A DNA stretch of 64,000 nucleotides, taken from Streptomyces ardesiacus (GTDB lineage: Bacteria > Actinomycetota > Actinomycetes > Streptomycetales > Streptomycetaceae). The DNA is taken from the NCBI RefSeq assembly GCF_003112575.1, contig NZ_BEWC01000005.1:496001-560000 (forward strand), given 5' to 3'. A model generated the notes under the pieces. The model worked only from the letters and a program-made list of their open reading frames with translations, ran no database searches and had not been told where the DNA came from. The position numbers and the translations under genes are program-made. Position 1 is the first letter of the stretch; each line of letters opens with the position of its first letter. This document shows positions 16,605 to 24,442 of the stretch, piece after piece.

Positions 16605-17087
16605 TCAGCCGAGGTCGGGGGCGTGCATGGCACGCACACCCTCGATGTTGCCGTCCAGATAGTGCCGCAGCGACAGCGGTACGAGGTGGACCGAGGCGAT
16701 TCCGACCCGGGTGAACGGCACTCTGACGATCTCGTACTCACCGGCGGGCTCGTCGACCTCGGGGCCGTGCCGCAGGGACGGATCCATGGACTCCAGCCGG
16801 CAGACGAAGAAGTGCTGCACCTTCACACCGGTCGCGCCGCCGTCCTCGCCGATGTGCTCCACGGTGTCCACGAAGCAGGGCACCACATCACTGATCTTCG
16901 CGCCCAGTTCCTCGTACACCTCGCGGTGCAGGGCGTCCACCACGGTGCTGTCGTCCGCTTCGACCCCGCCGCCGGGAGTGACCCAGTACGGGTCGACGCC
17001 GGGCTTGGTCCGCTTGATCAGGATCAAGTGGTCGCCGTCCAGCAGGACGGCGCGAGCGGTGCGCTTGACCACGGGTCGGACGGTCAT
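16605..17087 (-). CDS. Nudix hydrolase
   Basis: A 160-residue protein with a complete Nudix box: GGGVEADDSTVVDALHREVYEELGA matches G-x5-E-x7-REUxEExGU (broken here only by a normal insertion). Nudix enzymes hydrolyse nucleoside diphosphate derivatives with Mg2+. The N-terminal strand RAVLLDGDHLILIKR resembles a housekeeping or MutT-like member; substrate not predictable. Its promoter region contains a one-mismatch parS. Confidence 0.87.
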   Translation of the reverse strand: MTVRPVVKRTARAVLLDGDHLILIKRTKPGVDPYWVTPGGGVEADDSTVVDALHREVYEELGAKISDVVPCFVDTVEHIGEDGGATGVKVQHFFVCRLESMDPSLRHGPEVDEPAGEYEIVRVPFTRVGIASVHLVPLSLRHYLDGNIEGVRAMHAPDLG

Positions 17088-17108
17088 GGGAGAAATGTGG
17101 CCCGGCTG

Positions 17109-17122
17109 GTTCCACGTGAAAC
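17109..17122. promoter_or_regulatory. Degenerate parS (one mismatch)
   Basis: GTTCCACGTGAAAC differs from the consensus only at position 4 (C for T). It lies 22 bp upstream of the Nudix start codon, inside its probable promoter or leader. Confidence 0.65.
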
Positions 17123-17157
17123 ATCGTGACGCACGCCCGGTTCACCAAGCCGCCGGT

Positions 17158-18063
17158 TCAGCTCCAGGCGGCGGCCGCGCGCAGCAATCCCTCGTGGGCC
17201 CTGGCGATGTGCGGCAGTGCCAGCGTGCCCGTACGCGCCACCAGGAAGTACGTCCGCAGCGGCGGTATCGGCGGATCCTGCAGGGCGACGACGTCACCGC
17301 GCTCCAGCGCCTGGGCGCACAGGTAGCGGGGCAGCACGGCGAGCCCCGCGCCGGCGATGGTGCAGGCGAGAACGGCACGCAGGTCGGGGGCGACGACGGT
17401 GGCCGGGGCGGCCGGACGGGCGTCGAAGACGGAGGCCCAGTAGCGGGTGACGAAGGGCAGCGACTCGTGCACCTCGACCACGGGTACCTGCCCCAGGGCC
17501 GAGGCGCCGGTGGCACTGAGCTTCTCGGCACCGGCCCGCTCCGCCCAGACGGGCGCGGCGACCAGCACGTGGACCTCGTCGCAGAGCGGCGTCGCCGTGA
17601 GCAGCGACCCGCGGGGACGGGCCGTGCCGATGGCCAGATCGTGATGGCCCGCGGCCAAGCCCTCCAGGGTTTCCTCGGCGTTGCCGAACGAGATGCGCAG
17701 GGCGAAAGCGTGGCCGTCCTCCGCGGTGAGCTCCGTCAGCGCCGGCAGCGCCCGTTCGGAGGTGAACTCGGGGGGCCCGGCCAGGTGCAGGGTCCGCAGG
17801 GCGGAGTCGTCAGCCAGTCCGGCCTCGGCGACCTCCACCAGGGCGTCGAGATGCGGCGCGGCCTTGTGGGCGAGTTCGTCACCGACGGTCGTCGGGGTCA
17901 CCCCGCGGGCCTGCCGGAGGAACAGCGGGCGGCCGAGCTGACGCTCCAGCGTACGGATCTGCGAGGTGACGGCGGGCTGCGAGAGGCCGAGCAGGGCCGC
18001 CGCACGCGTGAACGAACCGGCCCGGTGCACGGTGACGAAGGTTCGGAGCAAGGCCAGATCCAC
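17158..18063 (-). CDS. LysR family transcriptional regulator
   Basis: A 301-residue LysR protein. The N-terminal helix-turn-helix reads AGSFTRAAALLGLSQPAVTSQI (residues 15-36) followed by the LERQLGRPLF linker, and the rest is a periplasmic-binding-protein-like effector domain. GTG start at 18063 with GAGGGGA about 10 nt upstream. LysR regulators usually control a divergent gene plus themselves, but here the upstream neighbour points the same way, so the target is not obvious. Repeats at 18187-18230 may be autoregulatory sites. Confidence 0.87.
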   Translation of the reverse strand: MDLALLRTFVTVHRAGSFTRAAALLGLSQPAVTSQIRTLERQLGRPLFLRQARGVTPTTVGDELAHKAAPHLDALVEVAEAGLADDSALRTLHLAGPPEFTSERALPALTELTAEDGHAFALRISFGNAEETLEGLAAGHHDLAIGTARPRGSLLTATPLCDEVHVLVAAPVWAERAGAEKLSATGASALGQVPVVEVHESLPFVTRYWASVFDARPAAPATVVAPDLRAVLACTIAGAGLAVLPRYLCAQALERGDVVALQDPPIPPLRTYFLVARTGTLALPHIARAHEGLLRAAAAWS

Positions 18064-18186
18064 GGAAAACCTGTCCCCTCTTCTGTTCTTCTCCGGCCCC
18101 CGCCCGCGCCCCCACTATAAATATGTCGATAGGTCGCTGTCGCCTGCGTGATTGGACACTGACATTCAGTCAACTAGCCTGGAACG

Positions 18187-18230
18187 CGCGGTTCTTCGCG
18201 CGTTGAACCGCGAGCGCGTCGAACCGCGAG
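18187..18230. repeat. Inverted/direct 8-10 bp repeats upstream of the LysR gene
   Basis: GAACCGCGAG occurs twice in direct orientation (18205-18214 and 18221-18230, 16 bp apart), and its inverse CGCGGTTC occurs at 18187-18194. They lie about 125-170 bp upstream of the LysR start and may be operator half-sites. Confidence 0.4.
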
Positions 18231-18268
18231 GACGGTCCGAGCCACGAGGGGGGAGGCTCGGACCGTCC
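18230..18268 (-). terminator. Terminator of the Cys/Met PLP enzyme gene
   Basis: A perfect 14-bp stem (18230-18243 with 18255-18268) with an 11-nt loop lies 27 bp after the stop of the PLP enzyme on the minus strand. Confidence 0.75.
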
Positions 18269-18294
18269 GGCGCGCAGGGCGTGGTGCGGCGGCG

Positions 18295-19473
18295 TCAGCC
18301 CGCCGTTTCGTCCAGGGCGCGCAGCAGGTCCGCCACCAGGTCGTCGGGGTCCTCCGCGCCGACCGAGAGCCGGATGAAGCCCTCCGGCACCGCGTCGCCG
18401 CCCCAGCGCCCGCGACGCTCCGCGGTGGAGCGCACCCCGCCGAAGCTCGTGGCGCCCTCGACCAGGTGCAGGGCGTCGAGGAAACGATCGGCACGCGCGC
18501 GTGAGGGCAGCGTGAAGGAGACGACGGAGCCGTAGCGCCGCATCTGCTGCGAGGCGATCTTGTGGGACGGGTCCTCGGGCAGCCCGGGATAGCGCAGACC
18601 GGTGACCTCGGGCCGCCCCCGGAGCGCCTCGGCCACCTTGAGCGCGGTGGCGTCCTGCCGGTCCACCCGGAGCTGCAGGGTGGCGATCGAGCGGTGTGCG
18701 AGCCAGGCCTCCATGGGCCCGGGGATCGCCCCGACGATCTTGCGCCAGCGCCGTACGGCGGTCATCGCCTCGGCGTCGCGGCCGGCCACGTAGCCCAGGA
18801 GGACGTCACCGTGACCGGTGAGCTGCTTGGTGCCGCTCGCCACCGAGAAGTCCGCGCCGAGCTCCAGCGGACGCTGTCCGAGCGGTGTGGCGAGGGTGTT
18901 GTCGACGGCGACCAGGGCGCCGCGCGCGTGGGCCGCCTCGGCCAGCCGCTGTACGTCGCACACGTCGAGCCCCGGGTTCGACGGCGTCTCGATCCACAGC
19001 AGCTTCGCCCCGTCCAGGACGTCGAGCTGGGCGTCACGGCCGGTCGGTGCGGTGCGCACCTCGATGCCGTACGCCTCCAACTGCGCGCGGACCAGCGGCA
19101 GCGCCTGGTAGCCGTCGTCGGGGAGGACGGCGGTGTCCCCGGCGCGGAGCTGCGAGAAGAGCACGGAGGAGATCGCTGCCATGCCCGAGGCGAAGACCAG
19201 TGTCTCCACGTCGGTCCGTCCGGGTGCCTCCAGCTCGCCGATGGCGCGCTCGAGGTGGGTCCAGGTGGGGTTCTCGTCGCGGCCGTAGGTGTACGGACCG
19301 GTCGGGTCGCCCGGCAGGTGGAAGTGGGCGGCGAACACCGGGCCGGGCAGGGTCGGCTCGTGCTTGACGGGTTCGGGCAGCCCGGCCCGCACCGCGCGCG
19401 TGCCCTCGCCGGGGCCGGAAGCGGGTCCGCCGGTGGCCGCACCGTCGCCGTCGTTCGTAGCGGAGTCGCTCAT
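18295..19473 (-). CDS. Cystathionine gamma-lyase/synthase family PLP enzyme
   Basis: A 392-residue fold-type I enzyme of Cys/Met metabolism. The PLP lysine is K216 in ASGTKQLTGHGD, the cofactor aspartate region is VAVDNTLATPLGQRPLELGAD, and the C-terminal SFGGVRSTAERR segment binds the substrate carboxylate. Members interconvert cystathionine, cysteine and homocysteine; sequence alone does not separate gamma-lyase from synthase. Its ATG overlaps the phosphatase stop by four bases (ATGA), which implies translational coupling to the upstream phosphatase gene. Confidence 0.85.
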   Translation of the reverse strand: MSDSATNDGDGAATGGPASGPGEGTRAVRAGLPEPVKHEPTLPGPVFAAHFHLPGDPTGPYTYGRDENPTWTHLERAIGELEAPGRTDVETLVFASGMAAISSVLFSQLRAGDTAVLPDDGYQALPLVRAQLEAYGIEVRTAPTGRDAQLDVLDGAKLLWIETPSNPGLDVCDVQRLAEAAHARGALVAVDNTLATPLGQRPLELGADFSVASGTKQLTGHGDVLLGYVAGRDAEAMTAVRRWRKIVGAIPGPMEAWLAHRSIATLQLRVDRQDATALKVAEALRGRPEVTGLRYPGLPEDPSHKIASQQMRRYGSVVSFTLPSRARADRFLDALHLVEGATSFGGVRSTAERRGRWGGDAVPEGFIRLSVGAEDPDDLVADLLRALDETAG

Positions 19474-19964
19474 GCGGCCCGTCCTTCCACTTGTTCGCGT
19501 ACCGCGGCGAGCAGTCCGGTGCTCGCCGCCTCCACCATCTCAAGGCAGTCCTCGAAGCCGTCCTGGCCCCCGTAGTAGGGATCAGGGACGTCCAGGTCGC
19601 CGCCGTCGGCGGCGGGGTCGTACGACCGCAGCAGGCGCACCTTGGCCGCGTCCCGCTCCGTGGGGGCGAGGCGCCGCAGGGTCCTCAGATGCCCGGCGTC
19701 GAGGGCGACGACCAGGTCGAGACGGGAGAACCAGGACTGCTGGAACTGCCGGGCCGTGTGGTCCAGGCCGTAGCCGTGCTCCGCCAGGACGGCGACGGTG
19801 CGCGGGTCGGCGCCCTCGCCCTCGTGCCAGCCGTCGGTACCGGCGCTGTCGGCCTCGACCAGGTCGTCGAGCCCGGCGTCCGCCACGCGCGCGTGGAAGA
19901 CGGCCTCGGCCATCGGGGAGCGGCAGATGTTGCCCGTACACACGAAACAGACGCGGTAGGTCAT
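19470..19964 (-). CDS. ptpA: Low-molecular-weight protein tyrosine phosphatase, PtpA type
   Basis: A 164-residue enzyme with the catalytic P-loop CVCTGNICRSP at the N-terminus (nucleophile C9, arginine of CX5R at R15) and the general-acid loop DVPDPYYGG near residue 125-133, which is the full low-Mr PTP active site. The length equals that of S. coelicolor PtpA, which influences phosphoprotein turnover and antibiotic production. The frame extends upstream to 20417 but the ATG at 19964 is the conserved start. It is coupled to the downstream PLP enzyme and follows the holin-fold protein gene by 5 bp. Confidence 0.92.
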   Translation of the reverse strand: MTYRVCFVCTGNICRSPMAEAVFHARVADAGLDDLVEADSAGTDGWHEGEGADPRTVAVLAEHGYGLDHTARQFQQSWFSRLDLVVALDAGHLRTLRRLAPTERDAAKVRLLRSYDPAADGGDLDVPDPYYGGQDGFEDCLEMVEAASTGLLAAVREQVEGRAA

Positions 19965-19969
19965 CGGGC

Positions 19970-20347
19970 TCAGTCCCCGTCGGGCAGGAACGCGTTGAGG
20001 GCCCAGGAGACGATCGAGATGATCAGACCGCCCAGGACGGCGGTCCAGAACCCGTCGACGTGGAAACTCAGGTCGAGCTTGTCGGCCACCCACGACGTGA
20101 GCAACAGCATCAGCGCGTTCACCACCAGCGTGAACAGGCCGAGGGTCAGGATGAACAGCGGGAAGGTCAGCACCTGCACGATCGGCTTCACGACCATGTT
20201 GACCAGGCCGAACACCAGGGCGACCACGATCAGGGTGGCGGCCTTCTCCCCGGTGCTTCCCCCGGTCAGGGTGATCTTGTCGAGCAGCCACACGGCAACC
20301 GCGAGGGCTCCCGCGTTGGCGATCGTCTTGACTAGGAAATTCTTCAT
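19970..20347 (-). CDS. Four-helix membrane protein of the phage holin superfamily IV
   Basis: A 125-residue, almost wholly hydrophobic protein with four spans and the family pattern VVKPIVQVLTFPLFILTLGLF. Despite the family name it is a chromosomal housekeeping protein in many bacteria and has no phage context here. ATG at 20347. It is the first gene of a tight operon with ptpA and the PLP enzyme (5-bp and -4-bp spacings). Function unknown. Confidence 0.82.
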   Translation of the reverse strand: MKNFLVKTIANAGALAVAVWLLDKITLTGGSTGEKAATLIVVALVFGLVNMVVKPIVQVLTFPLFILTLGLFTLVVNALMLLLTSWVADKLDLSFHVDGFWTAVLGGLIISIVSWALNAFLPDGD

Positions 20348-20407
20348 GTGTCTGATCGTGGCAGACACGATCGGAAACGACCGGTGAGGCAGGGGACGGA
20401 CGAGGCG

Positions 20408-20725
20408 ATGAAGGCATTCCGGCTGGACGAACTGGAGGCGGAGCGCGCCGCCAACGACGGTGCCTACCTGCAGTTCCTGCGCGAGCGGAACATGTCGGTC
20501 GGCCTGTACGCCCTCGACGCGGGGACGACCGACCCGCAGAAACCGCACGCCCAGGACGAGGTGTACTTCGTGGTGAGCGGGCGGGCCGCGATCACCGTGG
20601 GCATGGAGACCACGCAGGTCGCTCGCGGCAGCGTGGTCTACGTGCCGGCCGGCGTCGCCCACAAGTTCCACCACATCAGCGAGGACCTGCGCGTCCTGGT
20701 GGTGTTCTCTCCACCGGAGAGCTGA
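20408..20725 (+). CDS. Small cupin-domain protein
   Basis: A 105-residue single cupin. Motif 1 is HAQDEVYFVVSGRAAITVG, with H and E metal ligands, and motif 2 is VYVPAGVAHKFHH. The metal site looks intact, but cupins serve as enzymes or sensors of many kinds and no function can be named. The ATG at 20408 is preferred to the open frame start at 20348. It diverges from the holin-fold gene across about 60 bp. Confidence 0.82.
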   Translation: MKAFRLDELEAERAANDGAYLQFLRERNMSVGLYALDAGTTDPQKPHAQDEVYFVVSGRAAITVGMETTQVARGSVVYVPAGVAHKFHHISEDLRVLVVFSPPES

Positions 20726-20866
20726 GGCCGGTCCCCGGGTTCCCTAGGGGATCGGTCAGGGGGAGACAAGGGATGCGGGGCCCCTGCCGAGGCGTCCGCG
20801 GCTCTAGCATCGAGTGCAGGACATCAGAGGATTCCCCAGGACTCCCGAAAGGTAAGGGCAAGGGCG

Positions 20867-21079
20867 ATGCGAGAGATCTTCACGGGACTGCCGTGGTGGG
20901 TGAAGTGGATCGCGGTGCCGGTCATCGCCCTGGTCGTGTTCGGCGGGCTGATCGCCACCGTGGTCGGGTTCGTGATCGGACTGCTGTTCAAGCTGCTGAT
21001 CTTCGTCGCGCTCGTCGGCGGACTGATCTACGTCGTACGCAAGTTCATGTCGAGCTCCTCGTCGCGCAGCGACTGGTGA
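20867..21079 (+). CDS. Small membrane protein of the DUF5326 type
   Basis: A 70-residue protein: an amphipathic start (MREIFTGLPWWVKWI), two spans (about residues 15-36 and 38-58) and a Ser-rich basic end RKFMSSSSSRSDW. This matches short actinomycete membrane proteins of unknown role (DUF5326). It lies upstream of ssgR in the same direction with a 195-bp gap. Confidence 0.68.
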   Translation: MREIFTGLPWWVKWIAVPVIALVVFGGLIATVVGFVIGLLFKLLIFVALVGGLIYVVRKFMSSSSSRSDW

Positions 21080-21274
21080 GAGGCGCGGGACACCGGTGGC
21101 GGTAACAGGAACCACCGGTTCCCTCGGGCGGGGGAAGTTTCCCGGACGGGCCGTCGGTGAGCGGTGACCGGCGGTTAGAGTCCGGAACTCCACGCGGGGG
21201 CGACCTCGCGAACGGCGTACACCCCCACCCGTGTTCTCCGCACGGGCTGCCTCCTCGCGTTCCGGGAGTGACCC

Positions 21275-22120
21275 TTGGCCACGGCTGACACCGCATTCGG
21301 TCTGCACGCCCTGCCCGTGCAGCCCTGCTCGACGCCTCGGACACCCCCCGCGCCCGCCTCCGCCGATCCGCCCTCCGCGACCCTGATCGGTTCCGTGCAG
21401 CGGGCGATGCGCCTGCTCGAGTGCGTCGCCGCGCACGAGTACGGCGCCCCCGCCAAGCAGCTGGCCCGCGAGACGGGACTGGCGCTGCCCACGGCGTACC
21501 ACCTGCTGCGCACGCTGGTGCACGAGGGTTACCTGCGCCGCGACAAGGGACTGTTCTTCCTCGGCGAGGCCGCCGAGCGGCTGAGCAGCAGCGGGGCCGA
21601 GCAGAAACGTCGCAGCACGGTGGTCGACACCATGGCGCGCTGGCGCGACGCGATCGGTGTCCCCGTGTACTACGCCATGTACCGGGAGGGTGAGATCGAG
21701 GTCATGTGCGTCTCCGACACCCCGGGCAACCCGGCGGTCGAGGAGTGGGCGGACTTCCGGGAGACGGGGCACGCCCACGCCATCGGGCAGTGCCTGCTGT
21801 CCCAGCTGGACGAGGACGCCCGCCGCGACCACCTGCACCGCTACCCGGTGCGGCCGATCACGCCGTACACGGTGCGTGACGGGCACAGCCTGCTGAAACG
21901 GCTGGAACGCATGCGCCGGATGACGCCGGTGACCGAGTGCCAGGAGTACGCGCTGGGGACGCTCTGCGCGGCGATTCCGATCACCGTCGGCACCACGGCC
22001 GCGACGATGGCCATCTCCCTCCCCCTCCACCAGGCGGACCGGTTGCTGCCCGCGGCCCAGCGTCTGCAGCACGAGGTGGGGCGGCGTCTGGGTTCGCTCG
22101 CCCTCTCTATCAGTATCTGA
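21275..22120 (+). CDS. ssgR: SsgR, IclR-type activator of ssgA
   Basis: A protein of up to 281 residues with an IclR N-terminal winged helix-turn-helix (YGAPAKQLARETGLALPTAYHLLRTLVHEGYLRR) and an IclR effector domain. It lies 100 bp upstream of ssgA in the same direction, which is the known ssgR-ssgA arrangement where SsgR activates ssgA for sporulation. The start is uncertain: TTG at 21275 has GGGAG 6 nt upstream, while a GTG in GSVQRAMRLLE would remove a Pro/Ala-rich extension of about 40 residues. Confidence 0.92.
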   Translation: MATADTAFGLHALPVQPCSTPRTPPAPASADPPSATLIGSVQRAMRLLECVAAHEYGAPAKQLARETGLALPTAYHLLRTLVHEGYLRRDKGLFFLGEAAERLSSSGAEQKRRSTVVDTMARWRDAIGVPVYYAMYREGEIEVMCVSDTPGNPAVEEWADFRETGHAHAIGQCLLSQLDEDARRDHLHRYPVRPITPYTVRDGHSLLKRLERMRRMTPVTECQEYALGTLCAAIPITVGTTAATMAISLPLHQADRLLPAAQRLQHEVGRRLGSLALSISI

Positions 22121-22220
22121 AAACTCACTCCTTGTGATCTGGTGTGTACGTTGAGCAAGATGCCACCAGTGTTAGAGGTTTGATTCCCGGACAGTCGACG
22201 GCGAATGACGGGGTAGGCGA

Positions 22221-22658
22221 ATGGGCGAGTCCGTACAGGCAGAGGTCATGATGAGCTTTCTCGTGTCCGAGGAGCTCTCGTTCCGCATCCCGGTGGAGCT
22301 GCGGTACGAGACACGTGATCCCTATGCCGTACGACTGACCTTCCATCTGCCCGGAGACGCGCCGGTGACCTGGGCGTTCGGCCGGGAGCTGCTGGTCGAC
22401 GGGGTGGGCCGGCCGTGCGGCGAAGGCGACGTGCGCATCGCACCGGTCGATCCGGAGCCGTTGGCCGAAGTGCTGATCCGCCTTCAGGTCGGCAGCGACC
22501 AGGCTCTGTTCCGCTCCTCGGCCGCCCCCCTCGTGGCCTTCCTCGACCGCACCGACAAGCTCGTCCCCCTCGGCCAGGAGGGCGCGCTGGCCGACTTCGA
22601 CAGCCATCTCGACGAGGCACTGGACCGCATCCTGGCGGAGGAGCAGAGCGCGGGCTGA
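22221..22658 (+). CDS. ssgA: SsgA, SsgA-like protein activating sporulation-specific cell division
   Basis: A 145-residue SALP family member; the run VQAEVMMSFLVSEELSFRIP and the end DSHLDEALDRILAEEQ are near those of known SsgA. SsgA localises to future septum and germination sites and, with SsgB, positions FtsZ during sporulation. Such proteins are restricted to morphologically complex actinomycetes. The gene is preceded by an AT-richer stretch (22121-22200) that probably holds its developmental promoter, and ends at a hairpin shared with the convergent yibE/F-type gene. Confidence 0.95.
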   Translation: MGESVQAEVMMSFLVSEELSFRIPVELRYETRDPYAVRLTFHLPGDAPVTWAFGRELLVDGVGRPCGEGDVRIAPVDPEPLAEVLIRLQVGSDQALFRSSAAPLVAFLDRTDKLVPLGQEGALADFDSHLDEALDRILAEEQSAG

Positions 22659-22677
22659 ACCGTTCCGGCACGCACAC

Positions 22678-22707
22678 GCCCGGCGAGGGCGGGACGCCTC
22701 GCCGGGC
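22678..22707. terminator. Hairpin between ssgA and the YibE/F gene
   Basis: An 11-bp perfect stem (22678-22688 with 22697-22707) with an 8-nt loop lies between convergent stop codons. Confidence 0.65.
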
Positions 22708-22710
22708 AGG

Positions 22711-24189
22711 TCAGCGCTTGCGGCGGCGGCCCCGCCCTCCCCGCGCGGGCGCTCCCGCGCCGGCTGCCGTCTCCGGGGCCCGCGCCGGCCGGTCCGCCGA
22801 CACGACGAGGGCCGCGAGGGCGGTGGTGACCGGCACGGAGGCCACCAGCCCGATCGAGCCGACCAGCGTACGCACGATCTCCTCCGCGACCAGCTCGCTG
22901 TTGGCGACCGTCCCCACCCCGCTCTGCGCGATCGAGAACAGCAGCAGCAGGGGCAGCGCGGCGCCCGCGTAGGCGAGGACGAGCGTGTTCACGACCGAGG
23001 CGATGTGGTCGCGGCCGATGCGGATGCCGGCGCGGTACAGGCCGCGCCAGCCCATCGCCGGGTTGGCCTCGTGGAGCTCCCAGACCGCCGAGGTCTGGGT
23101 GACCGTCACGTCGTCGAGGACACCGAGCGAACCGATGATGACCCCGGCGAGCAGCAGCCCGCTCATGTCGATGGACGGGTACAGGCCGTGGATGAGGCCG
23201 GTGTTGTCGTCCGTGTTGCCGGTGAGTGCGGCCCAGCCGATGAACAGCGACCCGAGCACGCCGATCAGCAGCAGCGAGATCAGGGTGCCCAGCACGGCCA
23301 CGGAGGTTCTGGCCGACAGCCCGTGACACAGGTACAGGGCGATCAGCATGATGGCGCTGGACCCGATCACCGCGACGACCAGCGGGTTCGACCCTTGCAG
23401 GATCGCGGGCAGGATGAAGAAGTTCAGCAGCAGGAAGCTGACAGCCAGCGAGACCAGCGCCATGAGGCCGCGCAGTCGTCCGACGACCACGACGGCGAGG
23501 GCGAAGATGCCGGCGAGCAGGGCCAGGGGGAATTGGCGGTTGATGTCGGTCACCGAGTACTGCAGGTCCTTGGGCGCGGAGGGCTCGTAGGCGACCACCA
23601 CCTTCTGTCCCTCGCGCAACTGCCGTGACTGGTCCGGCTGCACGATCTCGTCGAACGTACGACCCTTGTCGTCCCCCGTGTCGACGCGGACGGTGGCCCG
23701 CTTGCACTCGCCCTCGGCCTGCTGCACCGCGGAGGATCCCTCGGCGGTGGAGGTGTCGCCGGTCGGGGTGCCGGCCGAGGGGTTGGCCGACTGGCAGCTC
23801 AACGCGACCACCTTGGTGACCGTGGCCTCCTGTGTCTGCCGGTCGAAGCCGACACCCGTGCGCTCGTGGGCCGGCGCACCGCCCGGCCACAGAACCGCGA
23901 GCCCGACCACCACGGCCGCGGCGAAGGGGATCAGGACCGCGGCGATGACCTTCCGCAGGTGCCGGGAGACGGGAGCCGCGGGCCCATGACTGTGCCCGTG
24001 CCCGTGCCCGCCGCCCGTGCCCTGGCCGGCACGCTCCGCGGTGTGCCCGTGGTCAGCCTCCGGTCTGCCGTCGCGCGTGCCGTGAGGGACGACGGGGACA
24101 GGACCGGTCGAACGGCCGTCGTCCTCTTCGGCGCTCGGTCCGCGGCCGGGCCGGTGCGGCGGGAAGGGGGGATGCTGCGGTGTGGTCAC
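22711..24189 (-). CDS. YibE/F-like multi-spanning membrane protein
   Basis: A 492-residue protein. A cytoplasmic His/Gly-rich N-terminus (GHGHGHSHG near residue 65) precedes one span, an extracytoplasmic domain (about residues 110-215, two cysteines), and 7-8 further spans with the YibE/F signature SLGVLDDVTVTQTSAVWELHEAN. The family is found in Gram-positive bacteria and its function is unknown; a transport role is often suggested. The His-rich stretch could bind metal. The GTG start at 24189 has no clear ribosome-binding site and may be leaderless. Confidence 0.85.
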   Translation of the reverse strand: MTTPQHPPFPPHRPGRGPSAEEDDGRSTGPVPVVPHGTRDGRPEADHGHTAERAGQGTGGGHGHGHSHGPAAPVSRHLRKVIAAVLIPFAAAVVVGLAVLWPGGAPAHERTGVGFDRQTQEATVTKVVALSCQSANPSAGTPTGDTSTAEGSSAVQQAEGECKRATVRVDTGDDKGRTFDEIVQPDQSRQLREGQKVVVAYEPSAPKDLQYSVTDINRQFPLALLAGIFALAVVVVGRLRGLMALVSLAVSFLLLNFFILPAILQGSNPLVVAVIGSSAIMLIALYLCHGLSARTSVAVLGTLISLLLIGVLGSLFIGWAALTGNTDDNTGLIHGLYPSIDMSGLLLAGVIIGSLGVLDDVTVTQTSAVWELHEANPAMGWRGLYRAGIRIGRDHIASVVNTLVLAYAGAALPLLLLFSIAQSGVGTVANSELVAEEIVRTLVGSIGLVASVPVTTALAALVVSADRPARAPETAAGAGAPARGGRGRRRKR

Positions 24190-24268
24190 CGCCCGATCAT
24201 CGCAAGAACGAGGGGGGCCCTCTGGTCACCGCGCCCGAATGGGCGCTAGCGTGGTGGCACCTTTGTAC

Positions 24269-24428
24269 ACGCGGGAGCTCGGAGCACCGGGCTGAGAGGG
24301 CGCTGACCTCCGTTCCAGCGATGTTTCACGGGAAACGTCTCCGAAGACGAGTGACGTATCCCACGAAGCGCCGTGAGACGGAAGCCGCTGCGTCGACCGC
24401 CGAACCTGTTACCGGGTAATGCCGGCGT
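24269..24428 (+). promoter_or_regulatory. TPP riboswitch (THI element) upstream of thiC
   Basis: The conserved 5' core GGGAGCTCGGAGCACCGGG-CTGAGAGGG (24273-24300) and the 3' core ACCGCCGAACCTGTTACCGGGTAATGCCGGCGTAGGGAG (24395-24434, quoted in parts) are present, closed by a short P1 (ACGC/GCGT). The 3' part overlaps the thiC Shine-Dalgarno (GGGAG), so TPP binding would block translation initiation. The P3 arm is unusually long, about 95 nt, and contains a near-parS sequence. Confidence 0.88.
24323..24336. promoter_or_regulatory. Degenerate parS (one mismatch) in the riboswitch arm
   Basis: GTTTCACGGGAAAC differs from consensus at position 9 (G for T). It lies in the variable P3 arm of the TPP riboswitch, outside the ligand-binding core. 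Confidence 0.55.
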
Positions 24429-24442
24429 AGGGAGTAGGTCTC

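Noticed and set aside
19970..20347. Prophage remnant suggested by the holin family match
   Set aside because: Superfamily IV proteins are common chromosomal genes; no integrase, lysin or attachment repeat lies nearby and it is in an operon with ptpA.
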